From Ruegeria sp. Alg231-54 (GTDB lineage: Bacteria > Pseudomonadota > Alphaproteobacteria > Rhodobacterales > Rhodobacteraceae): a stretch of 64,000 nt of DNA. The stretch spans positions 22,082 through 86,081 of the forward strand of contig NZ_FREZ01000024.1 of NCBI RefSeq assembly GCF_900143525.1, read 5' to 3'. The position numbers and the translations under genes were made by a program. The notes beneath the pieces were generated by a model that searched no databases, was not told the origin of the DNA, and worked only from the letters and a program-made list of their open reading frames with translations. Shown piece after piece: positions 18,082 to 27,375 of this stretch; position 1 is the stretch's first letter; each line of letters starts with the position of its first letter.

Positions 18082-21000
18082 CTATTCTGCCGGCAGCGCA
18101 GGGGGCGTTTGCTGGATCGTGGGGGAGATCTCTCGGTTCACGCGATTGAGCGCGAGCCGTTTCCAGATCACGAATACTGCGGGAATGACGAAAAGCGTAA
18201 GGAGGGTGGCTGTCACCATGCCCCCAATCATCGGCGCAGCGATGCGCTGCATGATTTCAGAGCCTGTACCGGTGCCATACATGATGGGTATCAGTGCCGC
18301 GAAGATCGTGGCTACAGTCATCACCTTTGGCCGAACCCGAAGAACTGCTCCTTCGAACACCGCGTCTTCGATGTCGTCACGTGTCAGCTTTCGCAGTTCC
18401 GACTGCGCTAGCACTCGACGTTTCTCCCAGGCGAGATTGAGGTACAACAACATGACAATCGCTGTTTCCACTGCAACTCCCGCCAGCGCGATGAAACCTA
18501 CGAGTACAGCTATCGAAATATCGAAGTTAAGATACCACAGGAACCAAACCCCACCTGCCAGTGCGACCGGAAGCGCTGCAAGAATTATCCCTACCTCAAT
18601 CACCCGATTGAACGCCAAGAAAAGCATGAGCGTGATAATTAGCAGGGTTGCAGGAGCAACGATCGTCAGCCTGTCCTGCATTCTCTCTATGTACTCATAC
18701 TGCCCCGACCAGGTCAGCGAATAACCTGGAGGTAGGTTGACCTTTTCTGCAACCGTCTCTTGTGCTTCGGCCACATATCCGCCGAGGTCACGCCCCGCTA
18801 TGTCGATGAACACAAACCCAGTTCGTCGAGCGTTCTCTGATCGTATCATTCCCGGCCCGTCAATTATTCGAATATCGGCGAGAGCGGACAGTGGCACATG
18901 AGCACCCGACGGCGTTACAACAGGCAGGTTTTCGAGCCGTTCCGGGCTGTCTCGCCATGCTTGAGGGTACCGTAGATTTATCGGAAACCTCTCAAGTCCC
19001 TCTACTGATTCCGACACTTGCATACCGCCAATTGCGGTCTGCACTACGTCCTGAACTTCGCGAACACTCATCATGTATCGGGAGGCCGCATCTCGTTTGA
19101 CGTCGATTTCGATGAAACGCCCGCCAACAGGTCGCTCTGCGTAAGCGGAAGCCGTTCCATCAATATCGGCGACCGCACGTTCTACTTCGATCCCAATCTC
19201 TGTAATGACCTCCAAGTCGGTGCCGGATATTTTGACACCGACAGGTGTGCGGATTCCCGTCGCAAGCATGTCGATGCGGTTCTTGATAGGTTGGATCCAA
19301 ACATTTGTGACACCCGGAACCTGCACGATACGGTCAAGCTCTTCCCGGATTTTCTCCATTGTCATACCCTGCCGCCATTCTTTTTCCGGCTTGAGTTGGA
19401 TGGTTGTCTCCACCATGGTTAGCGGTGCGGGATCAGTTGCAGTCTCCGCACGCCCAACTTTGCCGTGTATGGTTTCGACCTCGGGCAAGGTCGCGATTAG
19501 ACGATTGGTCTGTTGCAGCACCTCACGGGCTTTGCCCGTTGAAATCCCCGGGTAGAAGCTCGGCATGTAGAGAAAGTCGCCTTCGTTCAACTCAGGCATG
19601 AATTCAGAGCCGATTCTCTGGTAGGGGTACCACATCGACGACACGAGAACGCCGGCCAAAAGTGTTGTCGCCCAAGGCCAGGCAATTGCCGCGTCCAGAA
19701 ATGGACGATACAGGTACACGACCAAACGATTAAGCGGGTTTTTTCGCTCCGGTAGTATGCGTCCCCTTACAAAGTAGCCCATCAAAACTGGAACAAGTGT
19801 TATCGACAGGATGGCGGCCGCTGCCATGGCGTATGTCTTAGTATAAGCGAGCGGAGAGAAGAGCCTACCTTCCTGATTTTCCAGAACGAAGACAGGAAGA
19901 AAACTAACCGTAATGATCGCCAGAGAATAAAATAAGGCAGGTCCCACCTCAGAAGCGCATTCTTGCACGATCCGCCATCTGTTCTCTGCTGTCAGCTTTT
20001 CTTTTTCCAACCGCCTGTGCATCGCCTCAATCATCACAATCGATGCATCGACCATTGCACCAATAGCGATTGCTATGCCGCCAAGCGACATAATATTTGC
20101 GTTTACTCCTTGTGCTTTCATCAGAATAAACGCGGCAAAGATGCCCAACGGGAGCGACAGAAGAATTACGAGGGATGACCTAAGATGAAGGAGAAAAGCT
20201 GCACACACCAGAACCACGACGATGAATTCCTGCGTCAGTTTCTTCTGGAGGTTATCGATAGCGCGCTCGATCACTCCTGATCGGTCGTAGGTCGCTATGA
20301 TTTCGACCCCTTCCGGCAGGTTTGAACGCAACTCTTCAATGCGTGCTTCCACTGCTTTGATGGTCGCCAACGCGTTTCCACCCCAACGTAGGATGACAAC
20401 TCCACCAACCGCATCTCCTTGCCCGTCGAACTCTCCGACACCACGCCGCATTTCAGGCCCCAGCCGGATTTCAGCGACGTCGCCAAGGGTCAGAGCGGCA
20501 CCACGCTCGTTGACCATCAATGGCGCGCTTGCAAGATCTGACAATTCATCAATGTAGCCCGACGACCGCACCATGAATTCGGCCTCACCCATCTCAATGA
20601 CGCTACCGCCCGTCTCACGGTTGGCCGCCTGTATAGCGGTTCTCAATTGTGCAAGTGTTATGTCATAGGCACGTAGTTTGTTTGGGTCGACGACGACCTG
20701 ATACTGTTTGACCATACCGCCGATGGTTGCAACTTCTGAGACGCCTTCCACGGCTTGCAATTCATATTTCAGAAACCAATCCTGCAGAGTCCTGAGCTGC
20801 GCCAGATCATGATTTCCAGTTCTGTCAACCAACACATATTGATAAATCCACCCCACTCCAGTCGCATCTGGACCAAGTTGCGGTGACACCCCTTCGGGCA
20901 AACTGCCGGTAATCTGCCCCAGGTACTCCAGCACACGCGACCGAGCCCAGTAGAGGTCCGTTCCGTCTTCGAAGACGACATACACAAAGCTGTCTCCAAA

Positions 21001-21261
21001 GAACGAGAACCCGCGAACGTCTTTTGCACTAGGTACGGCCAATAACGCTGTCGCAAGTGGATATGTTATCTGGTTTTCAACAACTTGAGGTGCTTGTCCA
21101 GCATATGGCGTACGAACAATTACTTGGACATCCGACAGGTCTGGGATTGCATCTACTGGAGTCTCACGAATGGCCCAAATGCCCGCAACCCCCATCATAA
21201 ATGCGAGCGCTAAGATGACGAACCTGTTTGCGAGAGAAGAACGAATTATTGCCGGTATCAC
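18082..21261 (-). CDS. cusA: CusA-type heavy-metal RND efflux pump
   Basis: A 1059-residue inner-membrane RND transporter of the HME family, with the N-terminal helix, two large periplasmic loops and 12 expected membrane helices. Features include DAIPDLSDVQV, AIAIGAMVDASIVMIEA and a second-half GVAVETAIVMLLYL, typical of CusA/SilA. It uses the proton gradient to pump Cu(I)/Ag(I) out. The start is GTG at 21261, overlapping the cusB stop (GTGA). The outer-membrane channel (CusC) is not present in the window, so it must come from elsewhere in the genome. Confidence 0.93.
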   Translation of the reverse strand: MIPAIIRSSLANRFVILALAFMMGVAGIWAIRETPVDAIPDLSDVQVIVRTPYAGQAPQVVENQITYPLATALLAVPSAKDVRGFSFFGDSFVYVVFEDGTDLYWARSRVLEYLGQITGSLPEGVSPQLGPDATGVGWIYQYVLVDRTGNHDLAQLRTLQDWFLKYELQAVEGVSEVATIGGMVKQYQVVVDPNKLRAYDITLAQLRTAIQAANRETGGSVIEMGEAEFMVRSSGYIDELSDLASAPLMVNERGAALTLGDVAEIRLGPEMRRGVGEFDGQGDAVGGVVILRWGGNALATIKAVEARIEELRSNLPEGVEIIATYDRSGVIERAIDNLQKKLTQEFIVVVLVCAAFLLHLRSSLVILLSLPLGIFAAFILMKAQGVNANIMSLGGIAIAIGAMVDASIVMIEAMHRRLEKEKLTAENRWRIVQECASEVGPALFYSLAIITVSFLPVFVLENQEGRLFSPLAYTKTYAMAAAAILSITLVPVLMGYFVRGRILPERKNPLNRLVVYLYRPFLDAAIAWPWATTLLAGVLVSSMWYPYQRIGSEFMPELNEGDFLYMPSFYPGISTGKAREVLQQTNRLIATLPEVETIHGKVGRAETATDPAPLTMVETTIQLKPEKEWRQGMTMEKIREELDRIVQVPGVTNVWIQPIKNRIDMLATGIRTPVGVKISGTDLEVITEIGIEVERAVADIDGTASAYAERPVGGRFIEIDVKRDAASRYMMSVREVQDVVQTAIGGMQVSESVEGLERFPINLRYPQAWRDSPERLENLPVVTPSGAHVPLSALADIRIIDGPGMIRSENARRTGFVFIDIAGRDLGGYVAEAQETVAEKVNLPPGYSLTWSGQYEYIERMQDRLTIVAPATLLIITLMLFLAFNRVIEVGIILAALPVALAGGVWFLWYLNFDISIAVLVGFIALAGVAVETAIVMLLYLNLAWEKRRVLAQSELRKLTRDDIEDAVFEGAVLRVRPKVMTVATIFAALIPIMYGTGTGSEIMQRIAAPMIGGMVTATLLTLFVIPAVFVIWKRLALNRVNREISPTIQQTPPALPAE

Positions 21262-23453
21262 TGCGTGACACTCCCATCAAGCACGACCTCTAACAAAGTC
21301 ATCGAAAAGTCTGGGTTGCGGCGAAGGATCAAAGAAACATCTATCCCTACTGGCAGACTTGAAACGTCGACCCCATCCGCAACCGGGATATCCATAGTCA
21401 TGCCCGGCATGCCGATATCGGTCATTGGACCATGTGTTACATTCGCGGTACGTGAGTTCGAGTCTAAACTGTTAATCCGGCCAGAGATCTGAAGCGGCGG
21501 CGCGATAGGCGTTGCCCCAGCCAACACCATTGTCATCCCATCTTCGCGCGCGAAAGTCAGAGTCATTTCAGGGCCAACTTCGAGCATGCTTGTGTCCAGT
21601 GTTGGCTCTAATGGGAAATCCATGGTCATTCCCGGCATGCCAATCTCAGTCATCGGCCCGTGTGTGATGGTCGCAGTTCCCGCCTCAACATTAACGAGGT
21701 TGATCGTGCCGGTGACTACAATCGGTGGAGCAGAAGGCGTGTCGGTTTCTTCGGGTTCAACGGAATCGGTCAGCGTAGAGCCCTCTTCGCGAACTGCTAC
21801 AATCGAGAACATTCCCCCTTCCCCCTCAGCCAGATCAAACTCAATTGGCATGTCGATCGGCACGGTTGTTAGATCTACTCCCACTACAGGCAAATCCATT
21901 GTCATGGCCGGCCAACCGAGCTCGGGGATCGGACCGTGCTCAAGCGTCAATTTGCCGTCTGAAGTGACAGCGCGTGCGACTCCTAAACCAGTTCCGGCAA
22001 TACCATCGTCTGGCGCAAGCTCCATCAGGCTCAAAAGCCCATCCGCACCCCGGGCAATAACGAAAACAACTGCATCGCCAGCGTTCAAACGGTCGAGCGA
22101 AATTCCCGATCTCACCGGAAACTCCGAAGTCATAGCAGGCCAATCGAGGCTTTCGAGAACGTCGTGACGAACAGTTGCCATCCGATTTTCGACATTGAGT
22201 GAAACCAGGGTTCCTGCACCGCGTGCCGGTTCGGCTTCTGTTGGCGCCATACGCGTGAAACCGGCGCTCAATGCACTTTCACTGTCGATTAGAAATTGTG
22301 CGGATGCGACAACCTCTTCGCCGGGTCCAAGCCCTTGTAGAACTTCCGTTCGCCCACCCTCGCCGAAACTGTCTCGAAGACCTGTTGTCACCAATCTTGG
22401 GCGAAATGATCCCTCGCCCGTTTTCAAGATGACGCGTTCCGCCGAACCGGTTCGTATTAATGCCTCTGATGGTACAGTGAGAACATTTCGGCTTTCATCT
22501 GGTATAAGGCTGACACTTCCAAACATGCCTGGCCGCAGCACGCCGTCAGAGTTATCGAAACTCAGCCTTACGGGAAGAGTTCGGGTTTGCGGATCAAGCT
22601 CAGGGTAAATATAGTCGATGTCGCCTTCGAAGATACGGCCGGGTAGGTGCTCGAATCTTGCTATCGCGCGCATATTCTCCGACAAACGCGCAATATCTCG
22701 CTCGAATACATCGACGATCAGCCATACTTCGGAAAGATCGGTGACCGAAAACGCAAGCGTGCCTGGCTGCAGGTACATTCCATCGGCGGCATTCAGCGCT
22801 ATGACAACACCGTTTTGAGGCGCTTCAATTTCCACGTTTCGAACCAACTCACCGCCCGCCTCAATCTCTGCAACCTGACGTGCGGACATACCGTGGCTGA
22901 TCAACTTATTGCGCGCCGCGTCTAAAATGCGCGGGTCACCAGCTTCGACAGAGCGCACAAGATCGCCGGTCGCGGCTGCGATCAGCGGCGAAAAGAGTTC
23001 GAATAGAACTTGCCCCTTCTCAACGCGATCACCGACCGCGCGAACTTTCAGTTGCTCAATCCAACCTTCAACACGCGTATGAACGTGGTTGGTCAAGTGT
23101 TCGTCAAAGCCGACGAAACCCACCGTCTCGATACGAGGCTCGATATCCGTCATGCGTGCAACCGCAGTTCGCACGCCAATTGCGTTGATTTCCGCAGCGC
23201 TTAGGGTGACTTCTTCAGGGTCGCCGGTAGGTTCCTGCCCAGAATACACCGGGATCAGGTCCATACCCATCGGCGATTTTCCAGGTTCTGGCTGCCGAAA
23301 ATTCGGGTCCATCGGTGCTACCCAATAAAGAACTTCTGGTTCGTTCGACTGCCCCTGATCGATTGGGTTCAAGTATAGTCTTTCAAGAATGACACCTCCA
23401 CCCAGACCAAACGCCAAGGCAAGAACTGATAGTGCCGCATATCTTCCACGCAT
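21258..23453 (-). CDS. cusB: CusB-type adaptor with four fused CusF-like domains
   Basis: A 731-residue periplasmic adaptor, far longer than usual CusB (about 400). After the N-terminal anchor (1-20) and a YWVAPMDP...SPMGMDL metal-binding segment (43-66), the adaptor core spans about 80-400. Four CusF-like repeats follow. Repeat 1 (416-482) has His430, Trp438, Met441 but Ser443 in place of the last Met. Repeat 2 (490-555) has a complete His506, Trp514, Met517, Met519 site. Repeats 3 (580-645) and 4 (655-722) have Met in place of Trp (Met606, Met682). The ATG at 23453 has AGGAG upstream. The repeats should load the pump with Cu(I); the Trp to Met change may alter affinity. Confidence 0.92.
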   Translation of the reverse strand: MRGRYAALSVLALAFGLGGGVILERLYLNPIDQGQSNEPEVLYWVAPMDPNFRQPEPGKSPMGMDLIPVYSGQEPTGDPEEVTLSAAEINAIGVRTAVARMTDIEPRIETVGFVGFDEHLTNHVHTRVEGWIEQLKVRAVGDRVEKGQVLFELFSPLIAAATGDLVRSVEAGDPRILDAARNKLISHGMSARQVAEIEAGGELVRNVEIEAPQNGVVIALNAADGMYLQPGTLAFSVTDLSEVWLIVDVFERDIARLSENMRAIARFEHLPGRIFEGDIDYIYPELDPQTRTLPVRLSFDNSDGVLRPGMFGSVSLIPDESRNVLTVPSEALIRTGSAERVILKTGEGSFRPRLVTTGLRDSFGEGGRTEVLQGLGPGEEVVASAQFLIDSESALSAGFTRMAPTEAEPARGAGTLVSLNVENRMATVRHDVLESLDWPAMTSEFPVRSGISLDRLNAGDAVVFVIARGADGLLSLMELAPDDGIAGTGLGVARAVTSDGKLTLEHGPIPELGWPAMTMDLPVVGVDLTTVPIDMPIEFDLAEGEGGMFSIVAVREEGSTLTDSVEPEETDTPSAPPIVVTGTINLVNVEAGTATITHGPMTEIGMPGMTMDFPLEPTLDTSMLEVGPEMTLTFAREDGMTMVLAGATPIAPPLQISGRINSLDSNSRTANVTHGPMTDIGMPGMTMDIPVADGVDVSSLPVGIDVSLILRRNPDFSMTLLEVVLDGSVTQ

Positions 23454-23528
23454 AATAATCTCCTGACGGTCGCAGTGATTGCTCGAACCGATTCAACATA
23501 AAAACCCGCATTTGCAGGCCTTTGAATG

Positions 23529-23909
23529 TTAGGAGATTTGGGGAGGACGATCGGGAGCCAGAAGCTCTTGGGAAATATGGGTGTCCGTAGCCATGTTATG
23601 GTCTTGCTGCCCAAAAGCTGCGGCCAATAAAGAAAGACCAACATGGGCCGGATATTCACCAACGCAACAGATGCCCGAATGGCATTCTCCGTTATGATTC
23701 ACGTGGAATTGGCCGGTCGTAGGATGTAAACCGCTATGGTCGTGTTTGAAGTCTGATAACTTAGCAACGAGTGACAAACCGTAACGGTCATGGGTGTTAC
23801 TGCTTTTCATGTCACTGCTCGCGACAGCAACGGTGCCGACGAATGTCATCGCCAAGCAGACGCATGTTAATAACGTCATTCGCAACACAGAGACAAACTT
23901 ACACTCCAT
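23529..23909 (-). CDS. Small secreted Cys/His-rich protein with Pro-rich C-terminus
   Basis: About 126 residues from an ATG at 23909 (the frame stays open to 23984; start uncertain). It has a hydrophobic signal, a His-rich middle (HDHSGLHP, FHVNHNGECH), a CHSGICC motif and the ending DRPPQIS. The Cys pair spacing and Pro-rich end match the proteins ending at 4069, 12276 and 31523. It lies between cueR and cusB on the same strand. Probably a periplasmic copper-binding protein; not matched to a named family. Confidence 0.6.
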   Translation of the reverse strand: MECKFVSVLRMTLLTCVCLAMTFVGTVAVASSDMKSSNTHDRYGLSLVAKLSDFKHDHSGLHPTTGQFHVNHNGECHSGICCVGEYPAHVGLSLLAAAFGQQDHNMATDTHISQELLAPDRPPQIS

Positions 23910-24056
23910 TCCGCACACGTAGTGCGATCGTGGCGTGTGTGCAAGCCAGGCAGTGAAAAAAGCAGGTGATTTGAAGCGCTGCATTTTAAAAGGCAGATTT
24001 CCGCGAGTGCAAATCTCAAACTGCCAAAACTGGAGGCAGTTTATAGACGAACGCAG

Positions 24057-24443
24057 CTAAGATTGGCCGAGTTTTTTTAAGATCGGGCAGTCAGGGCGAT
24101 GGTCACCGGCGCATTCATCAATAAGATGAGTCAGTGTTGCATGCATGGCCTTCAAGTCTGTAATCTTGGCATCTATCTCATTTAGGTTTTGTTTGGCGAT
24201 TTCTTTCACGTCTGCGCTTGCGCGTTCTTTATCCTCGTATAACGCGAGTAGCGAGCGACAATCCTCAATGGTGAACCCCAAAGAACGGGCTCGCCCAATG
24301 AAGGCCAGCTTGTGCAGCTCCTTTTCGTCAAAATGGCGATATCCATTCAGGCTGCGCCTGGGTTTGATGAAACCGATATCCTCGTAATAGCGGATGGTCT
24401 TGGCTGGCAAACCCGAACGTTCTGCTACATCTCCGATATTCAC
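24057..24443 (-). CDS. cueR: CueR, MerR-family copper-responsive regulator
   Basis: A 128-residue MerR-family activator: N-terminal helix-turn-helix (MNIGDVAERSGLPAKTIRYYE), dimerisation helix (about 70-108) and a C-terminal metal loop with Cys112 and Cys120 (CAGDHRPDC) typical of Cu(I)/Ag(I) sensors. It binds promoters with an over-long 19-bp spacer and bends them when Cu(I) is bound. It is co-directional with the copA-type ATPase gene 15 bp upstream, so it is under the CueR-type promoter at 27000-27030 and autoregulated. Seven matching promoters in the window form its likely regulon. Confidence 0.93.
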   Translation of the reverse strand: MNIGDVAERSGLPAKTIRYYEDIGFIKPRRSLNGYRHFDEKELHKLAFIGRARSLGFTIEDCRSLLALYEDKERASADVKEIAKQNLNEIDAKITDLKAMHATLTHLIDECAGDHRPDCPILKKLGQS

Positions 24444-24458
24444 AGCGGTTCTCCTAAT

Positions 24459-26969
24459 CTATTCAGCAGGCGCTGAACGCAGCGCCTGCTCGGTGTTTTT
24501 TGAGCTCTGCTCTCGGCCAACTTTGTTGGGCTTTACCCAACGCAACCGCAGCGCGTTGGTCAAAACAAATACACTGGACAGAGCCATGGCACCTGCAGCT
24601 AATACCGGCGACAGCAGCGGGCCACCAAACGGATAAAGCACCCCCGCTGCAACCGGTATGAGCAGAGTGTTGTAGCTGAACGCCCAGAACAGGTTTTGGC
24701 GGATGTTACTCATAGTTCTCTGACTAATGTCGAAAGCGTTGACCACGCCTGTCAGGTCGCCTGACATCAGAACGACGTCAGCCGCCTCGATGGCGATGTC
24801 AGTGCCTGTGCCGATCGCAATTCCTACGTCAGCAGCCGCAAGCGCGGGTGCATCATTGATACCATCACCCACAAAGGCCAGTTTCCCGCCATTTGAACGC
24901 AGATCCTGCAACGCAGATACTTTACCCTCGGGCAGAACCTCGGCCACGACATGATCGATGCCAAGCTGCGCCGCGATGGATTTGGCAGTAGCGGTATTGT
25001 CGCCGGTGATCATCGCTACTTTCAGGCCCAGTCCGTGCAAAGCTTCAATTGCGTCTGGCGTGGTGGTTTTGATTGGGTCCGCCACAGCGATTACGGCCGC
25101 GATAACCCCGTCTACGGCAGCATAAAGCGGAGTCTTTCCGTTGATTGCCAGTTCAGCGCCTCGATCAGACAGCGCGCCCATTTCAACCTCTTCTCGGGTC
25201 ATCAGGCGGTCGGCCCCTATCAGGATTGTATGGCCTTCGACTGAGGCGCTTACCCCGTAGCCGGTGATCGACGTGAAGTCTTCTGGCTTGGGAAGCTCCA
25301 GACCACGGGTTTCAGCCGCGCGCACGATGGCCGTGGCGATTGGATGTTCGGATGTAACCTCGACGGCCGCAACAAGGCGCAGAACCTCATCCTCGGTCAT
25401 TCCTTCGGCCACAATCAGATCGGTCAGTTCCGGACGCCCTTCGGTCAAGGTCCCCGTCTTGTCTACCGCAACAACAGTGGTTTCCTGTAGCATTTGCAGG
25501 GCGTCGCCCTTGCGGAACAACACGCCCATTTCGGCCGCGCGCCCGGTGCCGACCATGATTGAGGTTGGTGTGGCCAACCCCATGGCGCAGGGGCAGGCGA
25601 TGATCAGTACCGCAACCCCGGCCACCAACGCCAGGCTGAGCGCGGGATCGGGTCCGAACACAAGCCAAACCAACACAGTCATAACGGCTACAGCAATCAC
25701 CACTGGCACGAACCACAGCGTGATGCGGTCGACCAGGCCTTGAATTGGAAGCTTGGCACCTTGTGCTTGTTCGACCATCTGGATTATCTGGGCCAACATA
25801 GTGTCTGCGCCGATCTTTTCGGCCCGGTACGTCAATGCACCAGCGCCGTTTACGGTCCCTCCGATCACAGTTGCGCCTTCGGTCTTTTCGACAGGAACCG
25901 GCTCGCCGGAGATCATGCTCTCATCGACATATGACGCGCCGGTCATTACGGCACCATCCACCGCGATCTTTTCGCCCGGGCGAACGTGCACAAGATTGCC
26001 CACAACGATTTGCTCAATCGGAAGCTCAACAACCGATCCGTCGCGCTCGACTCGCGCTGTTTTTGCCTGCAGACCAACCAGTTTGCGGATCGCTTCGCCA
26101 GTTCGACCCTTGGCGCGCGCCTCGAGGAACCGCCCCAGCAAGATAAGAACCACGATTACCGCAGCGGCCTCGTAGTAGACGTTTGCGGCTCCCGCCGGAA
26201 GGATACTTGGCGTAAAGGTGGAGATAAGCGAAAACCCATAGGCCGCCGAAGTGCCCAAGGCCACCAAGGAATTCATGTCCGGCGCGCCTTTGAACAAGGA
26301 CGGAAAACCTTTTGTATAGAACTGCAATCCTGGCCCAAAGAGAACGATCGTGGTCAGAAGGAACTGTAGGTAATAGCTGTTCTGGATACCGATCGTACTG
26401 GCAATCAGGTGGTGCATGCCCGGAATAACATGCGAGCCCATTTCAAGGATGAAAACCGGCAAAGCGAGCAAGGCGGCAAAGCTTGTTCGTCGGGCCAACT
26501 GTCGGATCTCTGCCGCTTTGCGGTCTTGTGGTTCGGTCTGCATCGCGGATCGCAGGGTCGCCGGATAGCCTGCAGATGCCGCAAGTGCCGCGATGGATTC
26601 AGGCGTGGTGACACCCTCTGCATAACGCACAGTAGCACTTTCGGTGGCCAGATTGACCGACGCGGACAATACGCCATCATCAGCTTGCAAGGCGCGTTCA
26701 ACGCGCCTTACACATGATGCGCAGGACATGTTCTGCACATCCAAAGTGACCTCTTCGGTCCGTACCGGGTATCCGGCGCTGCTTAGCGCATCAGCAATGG
26801 CCGATTTATCAGCTGGATCGGCGAAATCGACCTGAACGCTTTCGCTGGCAAGATTAACCGAAGCGGCATCTACCCCTGGAACAGCTTTCAGCGCGCGCTC
26901 GACCCGTCCTACGCAGGAAGCGCAGTTCATACCCTGAACCTGAAACCGCACATGTGAATTTTCAGTCAT
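24459..26969 (-). CDS. copA: Cu+-exporting P1B ATPase with two HMA domains
   Basis: An 836-residue CopA-type ATPase. Two HMA domains with metal sites CASC (16-19) and CASC (about 83-86), then the core: TGE-like SGEP, CPC ion motif near residue 460, DKTGTLT phosphorylation site, GDGINDAPAL, and YN plus MALSS in the last helices, diagnostic for Cu+ pumps. It moves cytoplasmic Cu(I) to the periplasm. The promoter at 27000-27030 is a near-perfect CueR target. The gene name is shared with the unrelated oxidase at 2207-3862. Confidence 0.95.
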   Translation of the reverse strand: MTENSHVRFQVQGMNCASCVGRVERALKAVPGVDAASVNLASESVQVDFADPADKSAIADALSSAGYPVRTEEVTLDVQNMSCASCVRRVERALQADDGVLSASVNLATESATVRYAEGVTTPESIAALAASAGYPATLRSAMQTEPQDRKAAEIRQLARRTSFAALLALPVFILEMGSHVIPGMHHLIASTIGIQNSYYLQFLLTTIVLFGPGLQFYTKGFPSLFKGAPDMNSLVALGTSAAYGFSLISTFTPSILPAGAANVYYEAAAVIVVLILLGRFLEARAKGRTGEAIRKLVGLQAKTARVERDGSVVELPIEQIVVGNLVHVRPGEKIAVDGAVMTGASYVDESMISGEPVPVEKTEGATVIGGTVNGAGALTYRAEKIGADTMLAQIIQMVEQAQGAKLPIQGLVDRITLWFVPVVIAVAVMTVLVWLVFGPDPALSLALVAGVAVLIIACPCAMGLATPTSIMVGTGRAAEMGVLFRKGDALQMLQETTVVAVDKTGTLTEGRPELTDLIVAEGMTEDEVLRLVAAVEVTSEHPIATAIVRAAETRGLELPKPEDFTSITGYGVSASVEGHTILIGADRLMTREEVEMGALSDRGAELAINGKTPLYAAVDGVIAAVIAVADPIKTTTPDAIEALHGLGLKVAMITGDNTATAKSIAAQLGIDHVVAEVLPEGKVSALQDLRSNGGKLAFVGDGINDAPALAAADVGIAIGTGTDIAIEAADVVLMSGDLTGVVNAFDISQRTMSNIRQNLFWAFSYNTLLIPVAAGVLYPFGGPLLSPVLAAGAMALSSVFVLTNALRLRWVKPNKVGREQSSKNTEQALRSAPAE

Positions 26970-26999
26970 ATTGTCACCACTAATATTCTGCTGACGGGC

Positions 27000-27030
27000 A
27001 ACATAAGGGTTCCAGCAAGTGGAAGGTCAA
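27000..27030 (-). promoter_or_regulatory. CueR-type promoter of the copA ATPase-cueR operon
   Basis: On the minus strand: TTGACC (27030-27025), a 19-bp spacer containing the dyad TTCC...GGAA, and -10 TATGTT (27005-27000). This is the MerR-family promoter layout, close to the E. coli copA promoter. Confidence 0.88.
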
Positions 27031-27082
27031 GGGATGCGGTTGACTATTTTCCCACTAATCTTGGCGATCCAATAATCACGAC

Positions 27083-27113
27083 TTGACCTTCCTGTGCTGG
27101 AATACTCTAGCCG
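27083..27113 (+). promoter_or_regulatory. CueR-type promoter of the copper chaperone gene
   Basis: TTGACC (27083-27088) and TTCC...GGAA dyad with a 19-bp spacer to a weak -10. It faces the opposite way to the ATPase promoter and gives a short leader to the chaperone at 27142. Confidence 0.8.
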
Positions 27114-27141
27114 GGACACCGGAACGCAGGAGCAAACATCC

Positions 27142-27339
27142 ATGACGACCCTAAACATCCCAGAAATGAGCTGCGGGCATTGCAAGTCAGCTATCGAAAA
27201 AGCCGTCGCTAGGGTGTATTCGTCTGCACAGTTGGACTTTGAAATGGAAAACCGCACGGTACGTGTCTTAAGCGCCAATCCACTTGATCGTATCCTTGCA
27301 GCCCTGAAATCCGAGGGATACGAAGCCACGGTCGCATGA
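27142..27339 (+). CDS. copZ: CopZ-like HMA copper chaperone
   Basis: A 65-residue heavy-metal-associated domain protein with the metal site MSCGHC near the N-terminus and the rest of the ferredoxin-like HMA fold. It should carry Cu(I) in the cytoplasm to the CopA ATPase or CueR. The ATG at 27142 has GGAG upstream; the longer frame from 27094 would start inside the promoter. The two Cys are separated by GH where CopZ usually has xx, which is common in proteobacterial variants. Divergent from the ATPase gene. Confidence 0.85.
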   Translation: MTTLNIPEMSCGHCKSAIEKAVARVYSSAQLDFEMENRTVRVLSANPLDRILAALKSEGYEATVA

Positions 27340-27375
27340 AAATTGGGGGAGCACATGCTGTCGCCCCCGTTGGCT

